Source: Streptomyces sp. 549 (GTDB lineage Bacteria; Actinomycetota; Actinomycetes; Streptomycetales; Streptomycetaceae). Taken from it: a stretch of 64,000 bases of DNA. Below the pieces are notes generated by a model, which worked only from the letters and a program-made list of their open reading frames with translations, was not told where the DNA came from and made no database searches. Every line of letters starts with the position of its first letter. The first letter of the stretch is position 1. The stretch covers positions 1-64,000 of the forward strand of contig NZ_JASKMT010000030.1 of assembly GCF_030124175.1 (NCBI RefSeq), written 5' to 3'. Of this stretch, positions 14,573 to 23,525 are shown one piece after another. The position numbers were made by a program, and so were the translations under genes.

Positions 14573-16051
14573 ATGCCCGAACGCCGTACTGTCGCCCTTG
14601 TCACTCTTGGCTGCGCCCGTAACGAGGTGGACTCGGAGGAGCTGGCGGGCCGCCTGGCGGCGGACGGCTGGGACCTTGTCGAGGAAGCCGCCGACGCGGA
14701 CGTCGCCGTCGTCAACACCTGCGGCTTCGTCGAAGCCGCAAAGAAGGACTCCGTGGACGCCCTGCTCGAAGCGGGCGACCTCAAGGGCGGCGGCAGCAGA
14801 ACCCAGGCCGTCGTGGCCGTCGGCTGCATGGCCGAGCGCTACGGCAAGGAACTGGCCGAGGCGCTGCCCGAAGCCGACGGTGTGCTCGGCTTCGACGACT
14901 ACAGCGACATCTCCGACCGGCTGCAGACCATTCTCGCCGGTGGGGTGCACGCCTCCCACACCCCCCGCGACCGCCGCAAGCTGCTGCCCATCAGCCCGGC
15001 CGAGCGGCAGACCACCACCGTCGCCCTGCCGGGGCACGGCGACCAGCCGGCGTCCCCGCCCGGTGACCTGCCCGCGGGGGTCGCCCCCGCCTCCGGCCCC
15101 CGGGCCCCGTTGCGGCGCCGGCTGGGGAACACGCCCGTCGCCTCGGTGAAGCTGGCCTCCGGCTGCGACCGGCGCTGCTCGTTCTGCGCCATCCCCTCCT
15201 TCCGCGGCTCGTTCATCTCCCGCCGCCCCTCCGACGTGCTGGGCGAGACCCGCTGGCTGGCCGAGCAGGGCGTCAAGGAGGTCATGCTCGTCTCCGAGAA
15301 CAACACCTCCTACGGCAAGGACCTCGGGGACATCCGCCTGCTGGAGACCCTGCTGCCCGAGCTGGCGGCCGTCGACGGCATCGAGCGGATCCGGGTGAGC
15401 TACCTCCAGCCCGCCGAGATGCGCCCCGGCCTGATCGACGTGCTGACCGGCACCGAGAAGGTCGCGCCGTACTTCGACCTGTCGTTCCAGCACTCCGCGC
15501 CGAAGGTGCTGCGCGCGATGCGCCGCTTCGGCGACACCGACCGCTTCCTGGACCTGCTGGCGACGATCCGGGCCAAGGCGCCGCAGGCCGGTGTGCGGTC
15601 CAACTTCATCGTCGGCTTCCCCGGTGAGAGCGAGCAGGACCTCGCCGAGCTGGAGCGCTTCCTCACCGGCGCCCGGCTGGACGCCATCGGCGTGTTCGGC
15701 TACTCCGACGAGGACGGCACCGAGGCCGCCGGCTACGAGGACAAGAACGAGCCGGAGACGGTCGCGGAGCGACTGGCGCACCTCAGCCGGCTCGCCGAGG
15801 AACTGACCACGCAGCGCGCCGAGGAGCGCCTCGGTGAGACGCTCTCCGTGCTGGTGGAGACCGTGGACGAGGAGGACGGCGTGCTGGGCCGGGCCGAGCA
15901 CCAGGCACCGGAGACGGACGGCCAGGTCCGCCTGACCGGGCCCGGCGCCCGGACGCTGACGCCCGGCCGCATGGTCGAGGCCAAGGCGGTGGCCAGCGAG
16001 GGAGTGGACCTGGTCGCCGAACCGCTGGACTGTGAGGAGGCGCCCAGATGA
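14573..16051 (+). CDS. rimO: Ribosomal protein S12 methylthiotransferase RimO
   Basis: About 492 aa. An N-terminal UPF0004 domain with its own cysteines (VTLGCARNEVDSEE; NTCGFV; VGCMAERYGKEL) is followed by a radical SAM core with C198, C202 and C205 (CDRRCSFC) and a C-terminal TRAM domain. It adds a methylthio group to an aspartate of ribosomal protein S12. RimO is told apart from MiaB by the LGCARNEVDSE start and by the neighbouring pgsA. About 50 residues between the two cluster domains (about 140-185) are Pro/Ala-rich, a common insertion in streptomycetes. Its stop overlaps the pgsA start by four bases. Confidence 0.94.
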   Translation: MPERRTVALVTLGCARNEVDSEELAGRLAADGWDLVEEAADADVAVVNTCGFVEAAKKDSVDALLEAGDLKGGGSRTQAVVAVGCMAERYGKELAEALPEADGVLGFDDYSDISDRLQTILAGGVHASHTPRDRRKLLPISPAERQTTTVALPGHGDQPASPPGDLPAGVAPASGPRAPLRRRLGNTPVASVKLASGCDRRCSFCAIPSFRGSFISRRPSDVLGETRWLAEQGVKEVMLVSENNTSYGKDLGDIRLLETLLPELAAVDGIERIRVSYLQPAEMRPGLIDVLTGTEKVAPYFDLSFQHSAPKVLRAMRRFGDTDRFLDLLATIRAKAPQAGVRSNFIVGFPGESEQDLAELERFLTGARLDAIGVFGYSDEDGTEAAGYEDKNEPETVAERLAHLSRLAEELTTQRAEERLGETLSVLVETVDEEDGVLGRAEHQAPETDGQVRLTGPGARTLTPGRMVEAKAVASEGVDLVAEPLDCEEAPR

Positions 16052-16695
16052 CCGGCATCCCGGCCCCCGCGGCCGGCGGCGGTTCCATGGCCCAGCGCAA
16101 GGCGCCCGCCGCACGTCAGCAGGCGGGCCTGTGGAACATCGCCAACATCCTCACCATGCTCAGGCTGGCGCTGGTGCCGGGCTTCGTGGCCCTCATGCTC
16201 GTCGAGGGCGGCCACGACCCCGTCTGGCGCGCCTTCGCCTGGGCGGCGTTCACCGTCGCCATGATCACCGACCTCTTCGACGGCGAGCTGGCGCGGCGGT
16301 ACAACCTGGTCACCGACTTCGGGAAGATCGCCGACCCCATCGCGGACAAGGCGATCATGGGGGCGGCGCTGATCTGCCTGTCCGCGCTCGGCGACCTCTC
16401 CTGGTGGGTCACGGGCATCATCCTCGCCCGCGAGCTGGGCATCACCCTGATGCGGTTCTGGGTCATTCGCCACGGCGTCATCCCGGCGAGCCGCGGCGGC
16501 AAGATGAAGACGCTCGCCCAGGGCGTCGCGGTCGGCATGTACATCCTGGTGATGACCGGCGGGCTGGCGTCACTGCGCTGGTGGGTGATGGGCGCCGCCG
16601 TCGTCCTGACGGTCGGCACCGCCGCCGACTACGTGCGGCAGGCGGTGCTGCTGCGGCGGGCCGGCCTGGCGGCGGAACGGTCCTGTGCCGACTGA
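16048..16695 (+). CDS. pgsA: CDP-diacylglycerol-glycerol-3-phosphate 3-phosphatidyltransferase
   Basis: About 215 aa, integral membrane. It carries the CDP-alcohol phosphotransferase signature D-x2-D-G-x2-A-R-x8-G-x3-D-x3-D, seen as TDLFDGELARR and TDFGKIADPIADK. The enzyme makes phosphatidylglycerolphosphate, the precursor of phosphatidylglycerol and cardiolipin. It is translationally coupled to rimO (ATGA overlap), and its end overlaps cinA by 11 bases. Confidence 0.93.
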   Translation: MTGIPAPAAGGGSMAQRKAPAARQQAGLWNIANILTMLRLALVPGFVALMLVEGGHDPVWRAFAWAAFTVAMITDLFDGELARRYNLVTDFGKIADPIADKAIMGAALICLSALGDLSWWVTGIILARELGITLMRFWVIRHGVIPASRGGKMKTLAQGVAVGMYILVMTGGLASLRWWVMGAAVVLTVGTAADYVRQAVLLRRAGLAAERSCAD

Positions 16696-17263
16696 GCGCC
16701 TGCCGGCGGCCGGCGGCACGGGTGCTGGGCCGGGGAAGACGGAACTGGCCGGGAGCGTTGAGGCTACGGAACCGACCGGGAGCGTGGGGACGGAGGCGAA
16801 GCGGGTACTCGACCTGCTCGCCGGGCGGAACGGCACGCTCGCAGTCGCCGAGTCGCTGACCGGCGGTCTGGTGGCGGCGGCGCTGACCTCGGTGCCCGGC
16901 GCCTCGCGGTGCTTCCGCGGCTCGGTCACCGTGTACGCCACGGCGCTCAAGCACACCCTGCTGGACGTGGACGCCGCACTGCTCGCCGAGCGGGGCGCGG
17001 TCGACGCCGAGGTGGCCCGGCAGATGGCGGCCGGAGTGCGCTCCCGACTGGGCGCCGACTGGGGTGCCGCCACCACGGGTGTGGCCGGTCCGGAACCCCA
17101 GGACGGGCAGCCGGTGGGGACGGTGCACGTCGCGGTGGCGGGCCCGGGCGGCCTGGTGATCGGCCGTCGGCTGACCCTGCGCGGCGGGCGCGCGGAGATC
17201 CGGAACGAAAGCGTCCGAGCCGTTCTCCGGTTGCTGTACAGGGAACTGGTCGAGAATGGGTAG
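16685..17263 (+). CDS. cinA: CinA C-terminal domain protein (nicotinamide-nucleotide amidohydrolase type)
   Basis: About 192 aa. It contains only the C-terminal CinA domain: LAVAESLTGGLVAAALTSVP, the GSVTVYATALKHTLL segment, and TGVAGPEPQDGQPVGTVHVA. Full-length CinA is about 400 aa with an N-terminal MoCF-like domain, absent here; the short form is normal beside pgsA in this group. The domain deamidates nicotinamide mononucleotide in pyridine-nucleotide salvage. The GTG start lies inside the end of pgsA, so translation is probably coupled. Confidence 0.9.
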   Translation: MPTERLPAAGGTGAGPGKTELAGSVEATEPTGSVGTEAKRVLDLLAGRNGTLAVAESLTGGLVAAALTSVPGASRCFRGSVTVYATALKHTLLDVDAALLAERGAVDAEVARQMAAGVRSRLGADWGAATTGVAGPEPQDGQPVGTVHVAVAGPGGLVIGRRLTLRGGRAEIRNESVRAVLRLLYRELVENG

Positions 17264-17295
17264 GGACCATACACGGAACACCGTGGGGAGGACGC

Positions 17296-17409
17296 ATGTT
17301 TGCAGCCCTGAGTGAACACGACATTGCTCCCCGCACGGCCGGGGTTGTAGACGGTACGGTGGGGCATGAAGGATCCAGGTCCGCGGTCCGAGGAGGGAGC
17401 CACCGATGA
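17296..17409 (+). CDS. Possible 37-residue upstream ORF overlapping clgR
   Basis: An ATG at 17296 has GGGGAGG four bases upstream. It opens a 37-codon frame (starting MFAALSEHDIAP) whose TGA overlaps the clgR ATG as ATGA. The layout resembles a coupled leader. It can only be translated if transcription starts upstream of 17296, for instance by read-through from cinA. A promoter inside the frame, near 17324-17351, would exclude it. Confidence 0.25.
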   Translation: MFAALSEHDIAPRTAGVVDGTVGHEGSRSAVRGGSHR

Positions 17410-17786
17410 TTCTGCTCCGTCGCCTGCTTGGTGACGTGCTGCGTCGGCAGCGCCAGCGTCAGGGCCGCACCCTGCGCGAAGTCTCCGCATCCGCGCGCGT
17501 CTCACTCGGCTACCTGTCCGAGGTCGAGCGAGGACAGAAGGAGGCTTCCTCCGAGCTCCTGTCCTCGATCTGTGACGCGCTGGACGTTCGTATGTCCGAG
17601 CTGATGCGCGAGGTCAGCGATGAGCTGGCCCTGGCCGAACTGGCGCAGTCCGCCGCAAGCGACGCGGTACCCGCGCCGATGCGGTCGATGCTCAATCCGG
17701 TCTCCGTGACGTCCGTCACGGGGCGTCCGGAGGAGCGTGTGACGATCAAGCGGCCCTCCGAGGCCGTGGACGTCGTCGCAGCCTGA
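17406..17786 (+). CDS. clgR: ClgR-type transcriptional activator of clp/lon protease genes
   Basis: About 126 aa. Residues 12-70 are an XRE/Cro HTH (GRTLREVSASARVSLGYLSEVERGQK), the strongly conserved ClgR core. The protein ends in VVAA; a C-terminal Ala-Ala makes ClgR and PopR substrates of ClpP proteases in Streptomyces, so feedback through proteolysis is likely. ClgR activates clpP1P2, clpC and lon. Downstream of pgsA-cinA is its usual place in actinobacteria. AGGAGG lies nine bases before the ATG. Confidence 0.9.
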   Translation: MILLRRLLGDVLRRQRQRQGRTLREVSASARVSLGYLSEVERGQKEASSELLSSICDALDVRMSELMREVSDELALAELAQSAASDAVPAPMRSMLNPVSVTSVTGRPEERVTIKRPSEAVDVVAA

Positions 17787-17801
17787 CGCACACCCGACAC
17801 A

Positions 17802-17837
17802 GCGCCGCACCGACCGCACACCGGCCCGGTGCGGCGC
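17802..17837 (+). terminator. Hairpin between convergent clgR and nei
   Basis: An 11-bp stem (17802-17812 with 17827-17837) closes a 14-base loop. It lies just after the clgR stop and before the nei stop on the other strand. There is no T-run, which is common for terminators in this group. The following 98 bases hold nothing recognisable. Confidence 0.6.
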
Positions 17838-17935
17838 ACACGTGTGCCCTGCCCCTGCTGCCCGTAGCGCCGGCCGGAGCAGGCCCCGCGGGGGCTCAGG
17901 GTGCAGGACCAGTGTGAGGGCTCAGTACACGGGGA

Positions 17936-18745
17936 TCAGCTCGTGGGGATGAGGCCTTCCGGGTCGGGCTGGCAGCTCGGGCACCAGTACACCGGACGCC
18001 GTGCGTCCGCCGGTCCCAGCTCCGCGGCACGCACCGGGGTGCCGCACCGCAGGCACGGACGCCGCCCCCGCCCGTACACCCACAGCCGGCGATCGCGTCG
18101 CAGCTCCCCGGTGGTGCAACGCTCCGCGCGGTCTCGGTTGACCAGCAGCAGCCGGTGCGCCAGCGCAAGCAGCCGCTCCGGCTCCGGAACCTCGCCCATC
18201 GGCAGCCACGGCACCATGCGGGTCAGGAAGCACAGCTCCGAGCGGTAGACGTTGCCCACACCGGCCAGGTTGCGCTGGTCGAGCAGCGCCTCACCCACCG
18301 GCCGCGCGGGCGCCGCCAGCAGCCGCCGCAGCGCCTCGGCGGCGTCCCAGTCGGAGCCCAGCAGGTCAGGGCCCAGATGCCCGACCGCAGAGGCCTCCTC
18401 CGCTGTCCGCAGCAGTTCCAGCACCGGCAGCCGGAAACCGACCGCGAACCGGTCCGCGGTCTCCAGCAGGGCCCGGATCTGGTGCGCGGGCCCGCCCCTG
18501 GGGCGCTCACCGGCGGCCTGCACCCGCCAGGCGCCGTCCATCCGCAGATGCGAGTGCAGCGTCAGGCCGCCCTCGAACCGCGTCAGCAGGTGCTTGCCGC
18601 GCGGCACCGTCTCCAGCACCTCCCGGCCGCTCAGGTCGACCGTGGCAAGCTTCGGAACCCGCAGGTCGCAACCGGTCAGCCGGGAACCGGACAGGGCCTC
18701 GTGCAGCCGCCGCGCGGTACGCCATACCGTGTCTCCCTCAGGCAT
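17936..18745 (-). CDS. nei: Fpg/Nei-family DNA glycosylase (endonuclease VIII type)
   Basis: About 269 aa. The mature N-terminus Pro-Glu-Gly (MPEGDTVWRTARRLH) supplies the catalytic proline and glutamate of the Fpg/Nei fold; W and T at this position favour the Nei branch. A helix-two-turn-helix segment (LDQRNLAGVGNVYRSELCF) and a C-terminal zinc finger (CLRCGTPV and CPSCQPD) are intact. It excises oxidised bases and cuts the abasic strand. The gene starts four bases after the lhr stop, so the two are co-transcribed. Confidence 0.93.
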   Translation of the reverse strand: MPEGDTVWRTARRLHEALSGSRLTGCDLRVPKLATVDLSGREVLETVPRGKHLLTRFEGGLTLHSHLRMDGAWRVQAAGERPRGGPAHQIRALLETADRFAVGFRLPVLELLRTAEEASAVGHLGPDLLGSDWDAAEALRRLLAAPARPVGEALLDQRNLAGVGNVYRSELCFLTRMVPWLPMGEVPEPERLLALAHRLLLVNRDRAERCTTGELRRDRRLWVYGRGRRPCLRCGTPVRAAELGPADARRPVYWCPSCQPDPEGLIPTS

Positions 18746-18749
18746 GGCT

Positions 18750-21700
18750 TCAGGGTCTCAGCCGCAGGCCGCGCGGCGTGGCGTGAAACCCCGCCGCCTC
18801 CAGTGCGGAGCCCAGCGCGGAGCCCAGCGCCGCCACCCCGTTCGCGCGTTCCACCGTCAGCGGGCCCAGCGTGCCCGCCTTCGCCGCCCGGGCGAGCGCC
18901 GCCACCGCCGCGGCCCGGCGCGGCCCGTCCTCCTCCCACACCAGCAGGCTCCTACCGCCGCGCTCCAGGTACAGCACCAGCTCGCCGTCGACGAGCACCA
19001 CCACCGAGCCCGCCTTCCGGCCGGGCCGGTGGCCGGCGCTGTCCGGCGGGTCCGGCCAGGGCAGCGCCGCCCCGTACGCGTTGGCCGGGTCCGCCGCAGC
19101 CAGCACCACCGCGGACGGCTCCCGCTGCCGCTCCCGTGCGGTGTGCACCGCCCGCAGCCGGTCCACCGCGCCGTCCACGGCGAACTGCGCCGCGCCCAGA
19201 CCCTCCACCACGTACCCGCGCCTGGCCCGGCCGGTGTCCTCGAAGGCCGCCAGCACCCGGTACGCGGCGCCGAACCCGCCCTGCACACCCTCGGCGGCCA
19301 CCGCGCCGCGCGTCACCACGCCGTGCCGGTCCAGCAGAGTGCGGGCCAGCGCGTGCGCCCGCAGCGTCGGGTCCGATGCGCGTTCCGGCAGCAGCGACCA
19401 GCGGCCGGCGACCGTCGGCGGTCCGCCCCGGCCCGCCGGGCGGGCACCCGGGCCGCCGTACCGCCCCCGCAGGACCGTGCGGCGCGCCCGGTGCGCGGTG
19501 GCGCCCGCGGTACGCCCCGACCCGAGCAGGCTGCGCAGCGGACCCAGCGTGTCGTTCGTCAGCCGTCCCGACCACGCCAGCTCCCACACCACCTCCGCCA
19601 GCCGCAGGTCGGTGACCTGCCCGTCGACCGCCCTGGCCTGCTCGGCGATCTGCCGGAAGAAGAGCCCGTAGCCGCCCGCCAGCGCGTCCAGCACCGCGCG
19701 GTGGTGCTCGCTCAGCTCCAGCGGATGCTCCGGTGGCAGCAGCAGCGGCGCACTGTCCGCCGGATACAGCGCCACCCAGCCGTCCTTGCCGGGCAGCGCG
19801 CCCGCGCCCGCCCAGACCACCTCACCCGCCGCGGTCAGCTCGTCCAGCATCACCGGGCTGTAGCCGGTGACCCGGCCGGGCAGCACCAGCCGCTCCAGTG
19901 CCGACGCGGGGACCGCCACCCCCTGCAACTGCTCGACCGCCCGCAGCAGGCCGTCCACGCCGCGCAGCCCGCCGGACTCCACGTGCTGCCACTGCGGCAG
20001 GAACGCCGCCAGGGCCGGGGCGGGAACCGGCTCCAGCTCCTCCCGCAGCGCCGCGAGTGACCGGCGCCGCAGCCGCCGCAGCACCGCCGGATCGCACCAC
20101 TCCTGGCCGCTGCCCGCCGGATGGAACTCGCCCTGCACCAGCCGCCCCTCTGCCGCCAAGCGGTGCAGGGCGCCGTCGGCGACCGAGGACCCCAGCCCGA
20201 AGCGGGCCGCGACCTGCTGTGTGGTGAACGGGCCGTGGGTCCGGGCGAAGCGTGCCAGCAGGTCCCCCAGCGGGTCGGGCACCGGCTCGGTGAAGGCCTC
20301 CGGCACGCCCACCGGCAGCGCCGCACCCAGCGCGTCCCGCAGCCGCCCGGCGTCCTCGATGGCCGCCCAGTGGTCCCGCCCGGCGATCCGCACCCCGATG
20401 GCCCGGCGGGCCTCGGCCAGCTCCCCGGCCCAGCCCGGCTCGGCGCCCCGGGACGCCAGCTCCTCGCCGGTCAGCGGGCCGAGCAGCCGCAGCACGTCGG
20501 CCACCGCCTCGACGTCCTTGAGGCGGCGGTCCTCGGTGCTCCACTGCAGCTCCCGCTCCAGCGCGGCCACCACCTCGGCGTCCAGCAGTTCCCGCAGCTC
20601 CGCCCGGCCCAGCAGCTCCGCCAGCAGTCGCGAGTCCAGCGACAGGGCAGCCGCCCGCCGCTCCGCGAGGGGCGAGTCGCCCTCGTACAGGTACTGCGCG
20701 ACGTAGCCGAACAGCAGCGACCTGGCGAACGGTGACGGCTCCGGCGTGGAGACCTCCACCAGGCGGACCCGGCGCGCTTCCACGTCGCCCATCAGCTCCG
20801 TCAGGCCCGGTACGTCGAAGACGTCCTGGAGGCACTCGCGGACCGCCTCCAGCACGATCGGGAACGACCCGAAGTCACTGGCGACCTGCAGCAGCTGGGA
20901 CGCCCGCTGGCGCTGCTGCCACAACGGAGTGCGCCGGCCCGGGCTGCGCCGGGGGAGCAGCAGGGCGCGCGCCGCGCACTCCCGGAACCGGGCGGCGAAC
21001 AGCGCGGAGCCGCCGACCTCGTCGGTGACCGTCCGCTCGACCTCGTCCCGGTCCAGCAGCACGTCCGCCGCTCCCACCGGGGCCTCGTCCGCGCCGTGCG
21101 CGGAGCCGCCCGGCAGGCCCCCGGCATCCGTGGCTCCGGAGCCGTCGTCCGGGCCAAGGCTGAGCAGGTCGGCGTCCGGCAGCCGCAGCACGATGCCGTC
21201 GTCGGCGTGCATCACCTGGGCGTCGAGCCCGTACCGCTCGGTCAGCCGCGCGCCCAGCGCCAGCGCCCACGGGGCGTGCACCTGCGCGCCGAAGGGGGAG
21301 TGGACGACGACCCGCCAGTCGCCCAGCTCGTCCCGGAACCGCTCCACCACGATCGTGCGGTCGTCCGGGACGTGGCCGCACGCCTCGCGTTGCTCCCGCA
21401 GGTAGGCGAGCAGGTTCGCCGACGCCCACGCGTCGAGCCCCGCCGCGGCCAGCCGCTGCTCGGCCGCGGGCCGGTCCAGGCCGCCCAGCTCCCGCAGGAA
21501 CGCGCCCAGCGCCCGGCCCAGCTCCAGCGGCCGGCCCAGCTGGTCGCCCTTCCAGAACGGCAGCCTGCCGGGCACCCCCGGCGCGGGCGAGACCAGCACC
21601 CGGTCCCGGGTGATGTCCTCGATGCGCCATGTCGTCGTGCCCAGGGTGAAGACGTCGCCCACCCGGGACTCGTACACCATCTCCTCGTCCAGCTCGCCCA

Positions 21701-23375
21701 CCCGGCCGCCGCCGCGCCGCGGGTCGGCGCCCGCCAGGAACACGCCGAACAGGCCGCGGTCGGGGATCGTCCCGCCCGACGTCACCGCCAGTCGCTGCGC
21801 CCCCGGGCGGCCCGTCACGGTGTGCGCGACCCGGTCCCACACCAGGCGCGGACGCAGCTCGGCGAAGGCGTCCGACGGGTACCGGCCGGCCAGCATGTCC
21901 AGCACCGCCGTCCACGCGGACTGCGGCAGCGACGCGAAGGGCGCCGCCCGCCGCACCACGGCGAGCAGCTCGTCCACGTCCCAGGTGTCCATGGCCGTCA
22001 TCGCGACCACCTGCTGCGCCAGCACGTCCAGCGGGTTCGTCGGAACGCGCAGCGCCTCGATGGCGCCCTCCCGCATGCGCTCGGTCACCACCGCGGACTG
22101 CACCAGGTCCCCGCGGTACTTGGGGAAGCACACTCCCGCCGACACCGCGCCCACCTGGTGCCCGGCCCGGCCGACGCGCTGCAGGCCCGACGCCACCGAC
22201 GGCGGCGACTCGACCTGCACCACCAGGTCCACGGCGCCCATGTCGATGCCCAGCTCCAGACTGGACGTGGCCACCACGGCGGGCAGCCGGCCCGCCTTGA
22301 GGTCCTCCTCGACCTGCGCCCGCTGCTCCTTCGACACCGAACCGTGGTGGGCCCGGGCGAGCACCGGCGGCGCGCCCTGTGCGGCGCCGGAACCGCCCAT
22401 CAGCTGCGCGGGGGTGTGCGCCTCGGGCATCGGTTCGCCGGTGGCCCGTTCGTGGGCGATCTCGTTGAGCCGGTTGCACAGCCGCTCGGCGAGACGCCGC
22501 GAGTTGACGAACACGATCGTCGAGCGGTGGGCCTGCACCAGGTCGGTGATGCGCTCCTCTACCGACGGCCAGATCGACGGGGAGGACGCGGCGGCCTCGC
22601 CCCCCGCATCCTGCACGGGGGAGGACCCCAGCTCGCCCATGTCCTCCACGGGCACGACCACGCTGAGGTCGAACCGCTTCGTCGACGGCGGCTGTACGAT
22701 CTTCGCCGACCGCTGCGGCGACAGGTAGCGCGCGACCTCGTCCACGGGCCGGACCGTCGCGGACAGGCCGATGCGCCGCGCCGGGCGGTCCAGCAGCTCG
22801 TCGAGCCGCTCCAGGGACAGCGCCAGGTGCGCGCCGCGCTTGGTGCCGGCGACGGCGTGCACCTCGTCGAGGATCACCGTGTGCACCCCGCGCAGCGCGT
22901 CCCGGGCGGCCGACGTCAGCATCAGGAACAGCGACTCGGGGGTGGTGATGAGGATGTCCGGCGGTCGGCGCGCCATGGAGCGGCGCTCGGCGGCGGGGGT
23001 GTCGCCGGAGCGGATCGCCACCGAGATGCCCGGCTCGGGCAGGCCGCGGCGCACGCACTCCTGCCGGATGCCGGTCAGCGGGCTGCGCAGGTTGCGTTCC
23101 ACGTCCACCGCCAGGGCCTTCAACGGTGACACGTACAGCACCCGGCACCGCCGCGCGGGGTCGGCCGGCGGTGGCTGGGACGCCAGCCCGTCCAGGGCGG
23201 CCAGGAACGCCGCGAGGGTCTTCCCCGAGCCGGTCGGTGCGACGACCAGTGCGTCGGAACCTTCGGCCAGCGCCTGCCAGGCGCCCTCCTGGGCGGCGGT
23301 GGGCGCCCGGAACGCACCGGTGAACCAGGCGCGGGTGGCTGGTGAGAAGGCGGCGAGAGCCGAGGACTGACCCAT
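18750..23375 (-). CDS. lhr: Lhr-type superfamily 2 ATP-dependent helicase
   Basis: About 1541 aa, the length of full bacterial Lhr. Motif I is APTGSGKTLAAFLAALDG, motif II is a DEVH box (TVILDEVHAVAGTKRG), motif III is GLSATV, and motif VI is LQRVGRAGHQVG. The long C-terminal half (winged-helix and Lhr-specific repeats) is intact. Lhr translocates 3'-5' on single-stranded DNA and unwinds damaged or RNA-DNA duplexes. Its coupling to nei supports a repair role. The ATG at 23375 was preferred over 23390 because a GATGGGG lies just before it; the choice is weak. Confidence 0.93.
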   Translation of the reverse strand: MGQSSALAAFSPATRAWFTGAFRAPTAAQEGAWQALAEGSDALVVAPTGSGKTLAAFLAALDGLASQPPPADPARRCRVLYVSPLKALAVDVERNLRSPLTGIRQECVRRGLPEPGISVAIRSGDTPAAERRSMARRPPDILITTPESLFLMLTSAARDALRGVHTVILDEVHAVAGTKRGAHLALSLERLDELLDRPARRIGLSATVRPVDEVARYLSPQRSAKIVQPPSTKRFDLSVVVPVEDMGELGSSPVQDAGGEAAASSPSIWPSVEERITDLVQAHRSTIVFVNSRRLAERLCNRLNEIAHERATGEPMPEAHTPAQLMGGSGAAQGAPPVLARAHHGSVSKEQRAQVEEDLKAGRLPAVVATSSLELGIDMGAVDLVVQVESPPSVASGLQRVGRAGHQVGAVSAGVCFPKYRGDLVQSAVVTERMREGAIEALRVPTNPLDVLAQQVVAMTAMDTWDVDELLAVVRRAAPFASLPQSAWTAVLDMLAGRYPSDAFAELRPRLVWDRVAHTVTGRPGAQRLAVTSGGTIPDRGLFGVFLAGADPRRGGGRVGELDEEMVYESRVGDVFTLGTTTWRIEDITRDRVLVSPAPGVPGRLPFWKGDQLGRPLELGRALGAFLRELGGLDRPAAEQRLAAAGLDAWASANLLAYLREQREACGHVPDDRTIVVERFRDELGDWRVVVHSPFGAQVHAPWALALGARLTERYGLDAQVMHADDGIVLRLPDADLLSLGPDDGSGATDAGGLPGGSAHGADEAPVGAADVLLDRDEVERTVTDEVGGSALFAARFRECAARALLLPRRSPGRRTPLWQQRQRASQLLQVASDFGSFPIVLEAVRECLQDVFDVPGLTELMGDVEARRVRLVEVSTPEPSPFARSLLFGYVAQYLYEGDSPLAERRAAALSLDSRLLAELLGRAELRELLDAEVVAALERELQWSTEDRRLKDVEAVADVLRLLGPLTGEELASRGAEPGWAGELAEARRAIGVRIAGRDHWAAIEDAGRLRDALGAALPVGVPEAFTEPVPDPLGDLLARFARTHGPFTTQQVAARFGLGSSVADGALHRLAAEGRLVQGEFHPAGSGQEWCDPAVLRRLRRRSLAALREELEPVPAPALAAFLPQWQHVESGGLRGVDGLLRAVEQLQGVAVPASALERLVLPGRVTGYSPVMLDELTAAGEVVWAGAGALPGKDGWVALYPADSAPLLLPPEHPLELSEHHRAVLDALAGGYGLFFRQIAEQARAVDGQVTDLRLAEVVWELAWSGRLTNDTLGPLRSLLGSGRTAGATAHRARRTVLRGRYGGPGARPAGRGGPPTVAGRWSLLPERASDPTLRAHALARTLLDRHGVVTRGAVAAEGVQGGFGAAYRVLAAFEDTGRARRGYVVEGLGAAQFAVDGAVDRLRAVHTARERQREPSAVVLAAADPANAYGAALPWPDPPDSAGHRPGRKAGSVVVLVDGELVLYLERGGRSLLVWEEDGPRRAAAVAALARAAKAGTLGPLTVERANGVAALGSALGSALEAAGFHATPRGLRLRP

Positions 23376-23525
23376 GACCCCATCGTGCACCCCGGCACCG
23401 ACAGCGGCGGCCGGGACGCGACCGGCCGGGGCAGCCGACCGGGGCAGGGCAGGGCAGGTCGCTACAGGTCGCTACAGGGAAGGGCCTTCGGGCGGGATGT
23501 CGGACCCGGGCCGCAGAATGGAGGA

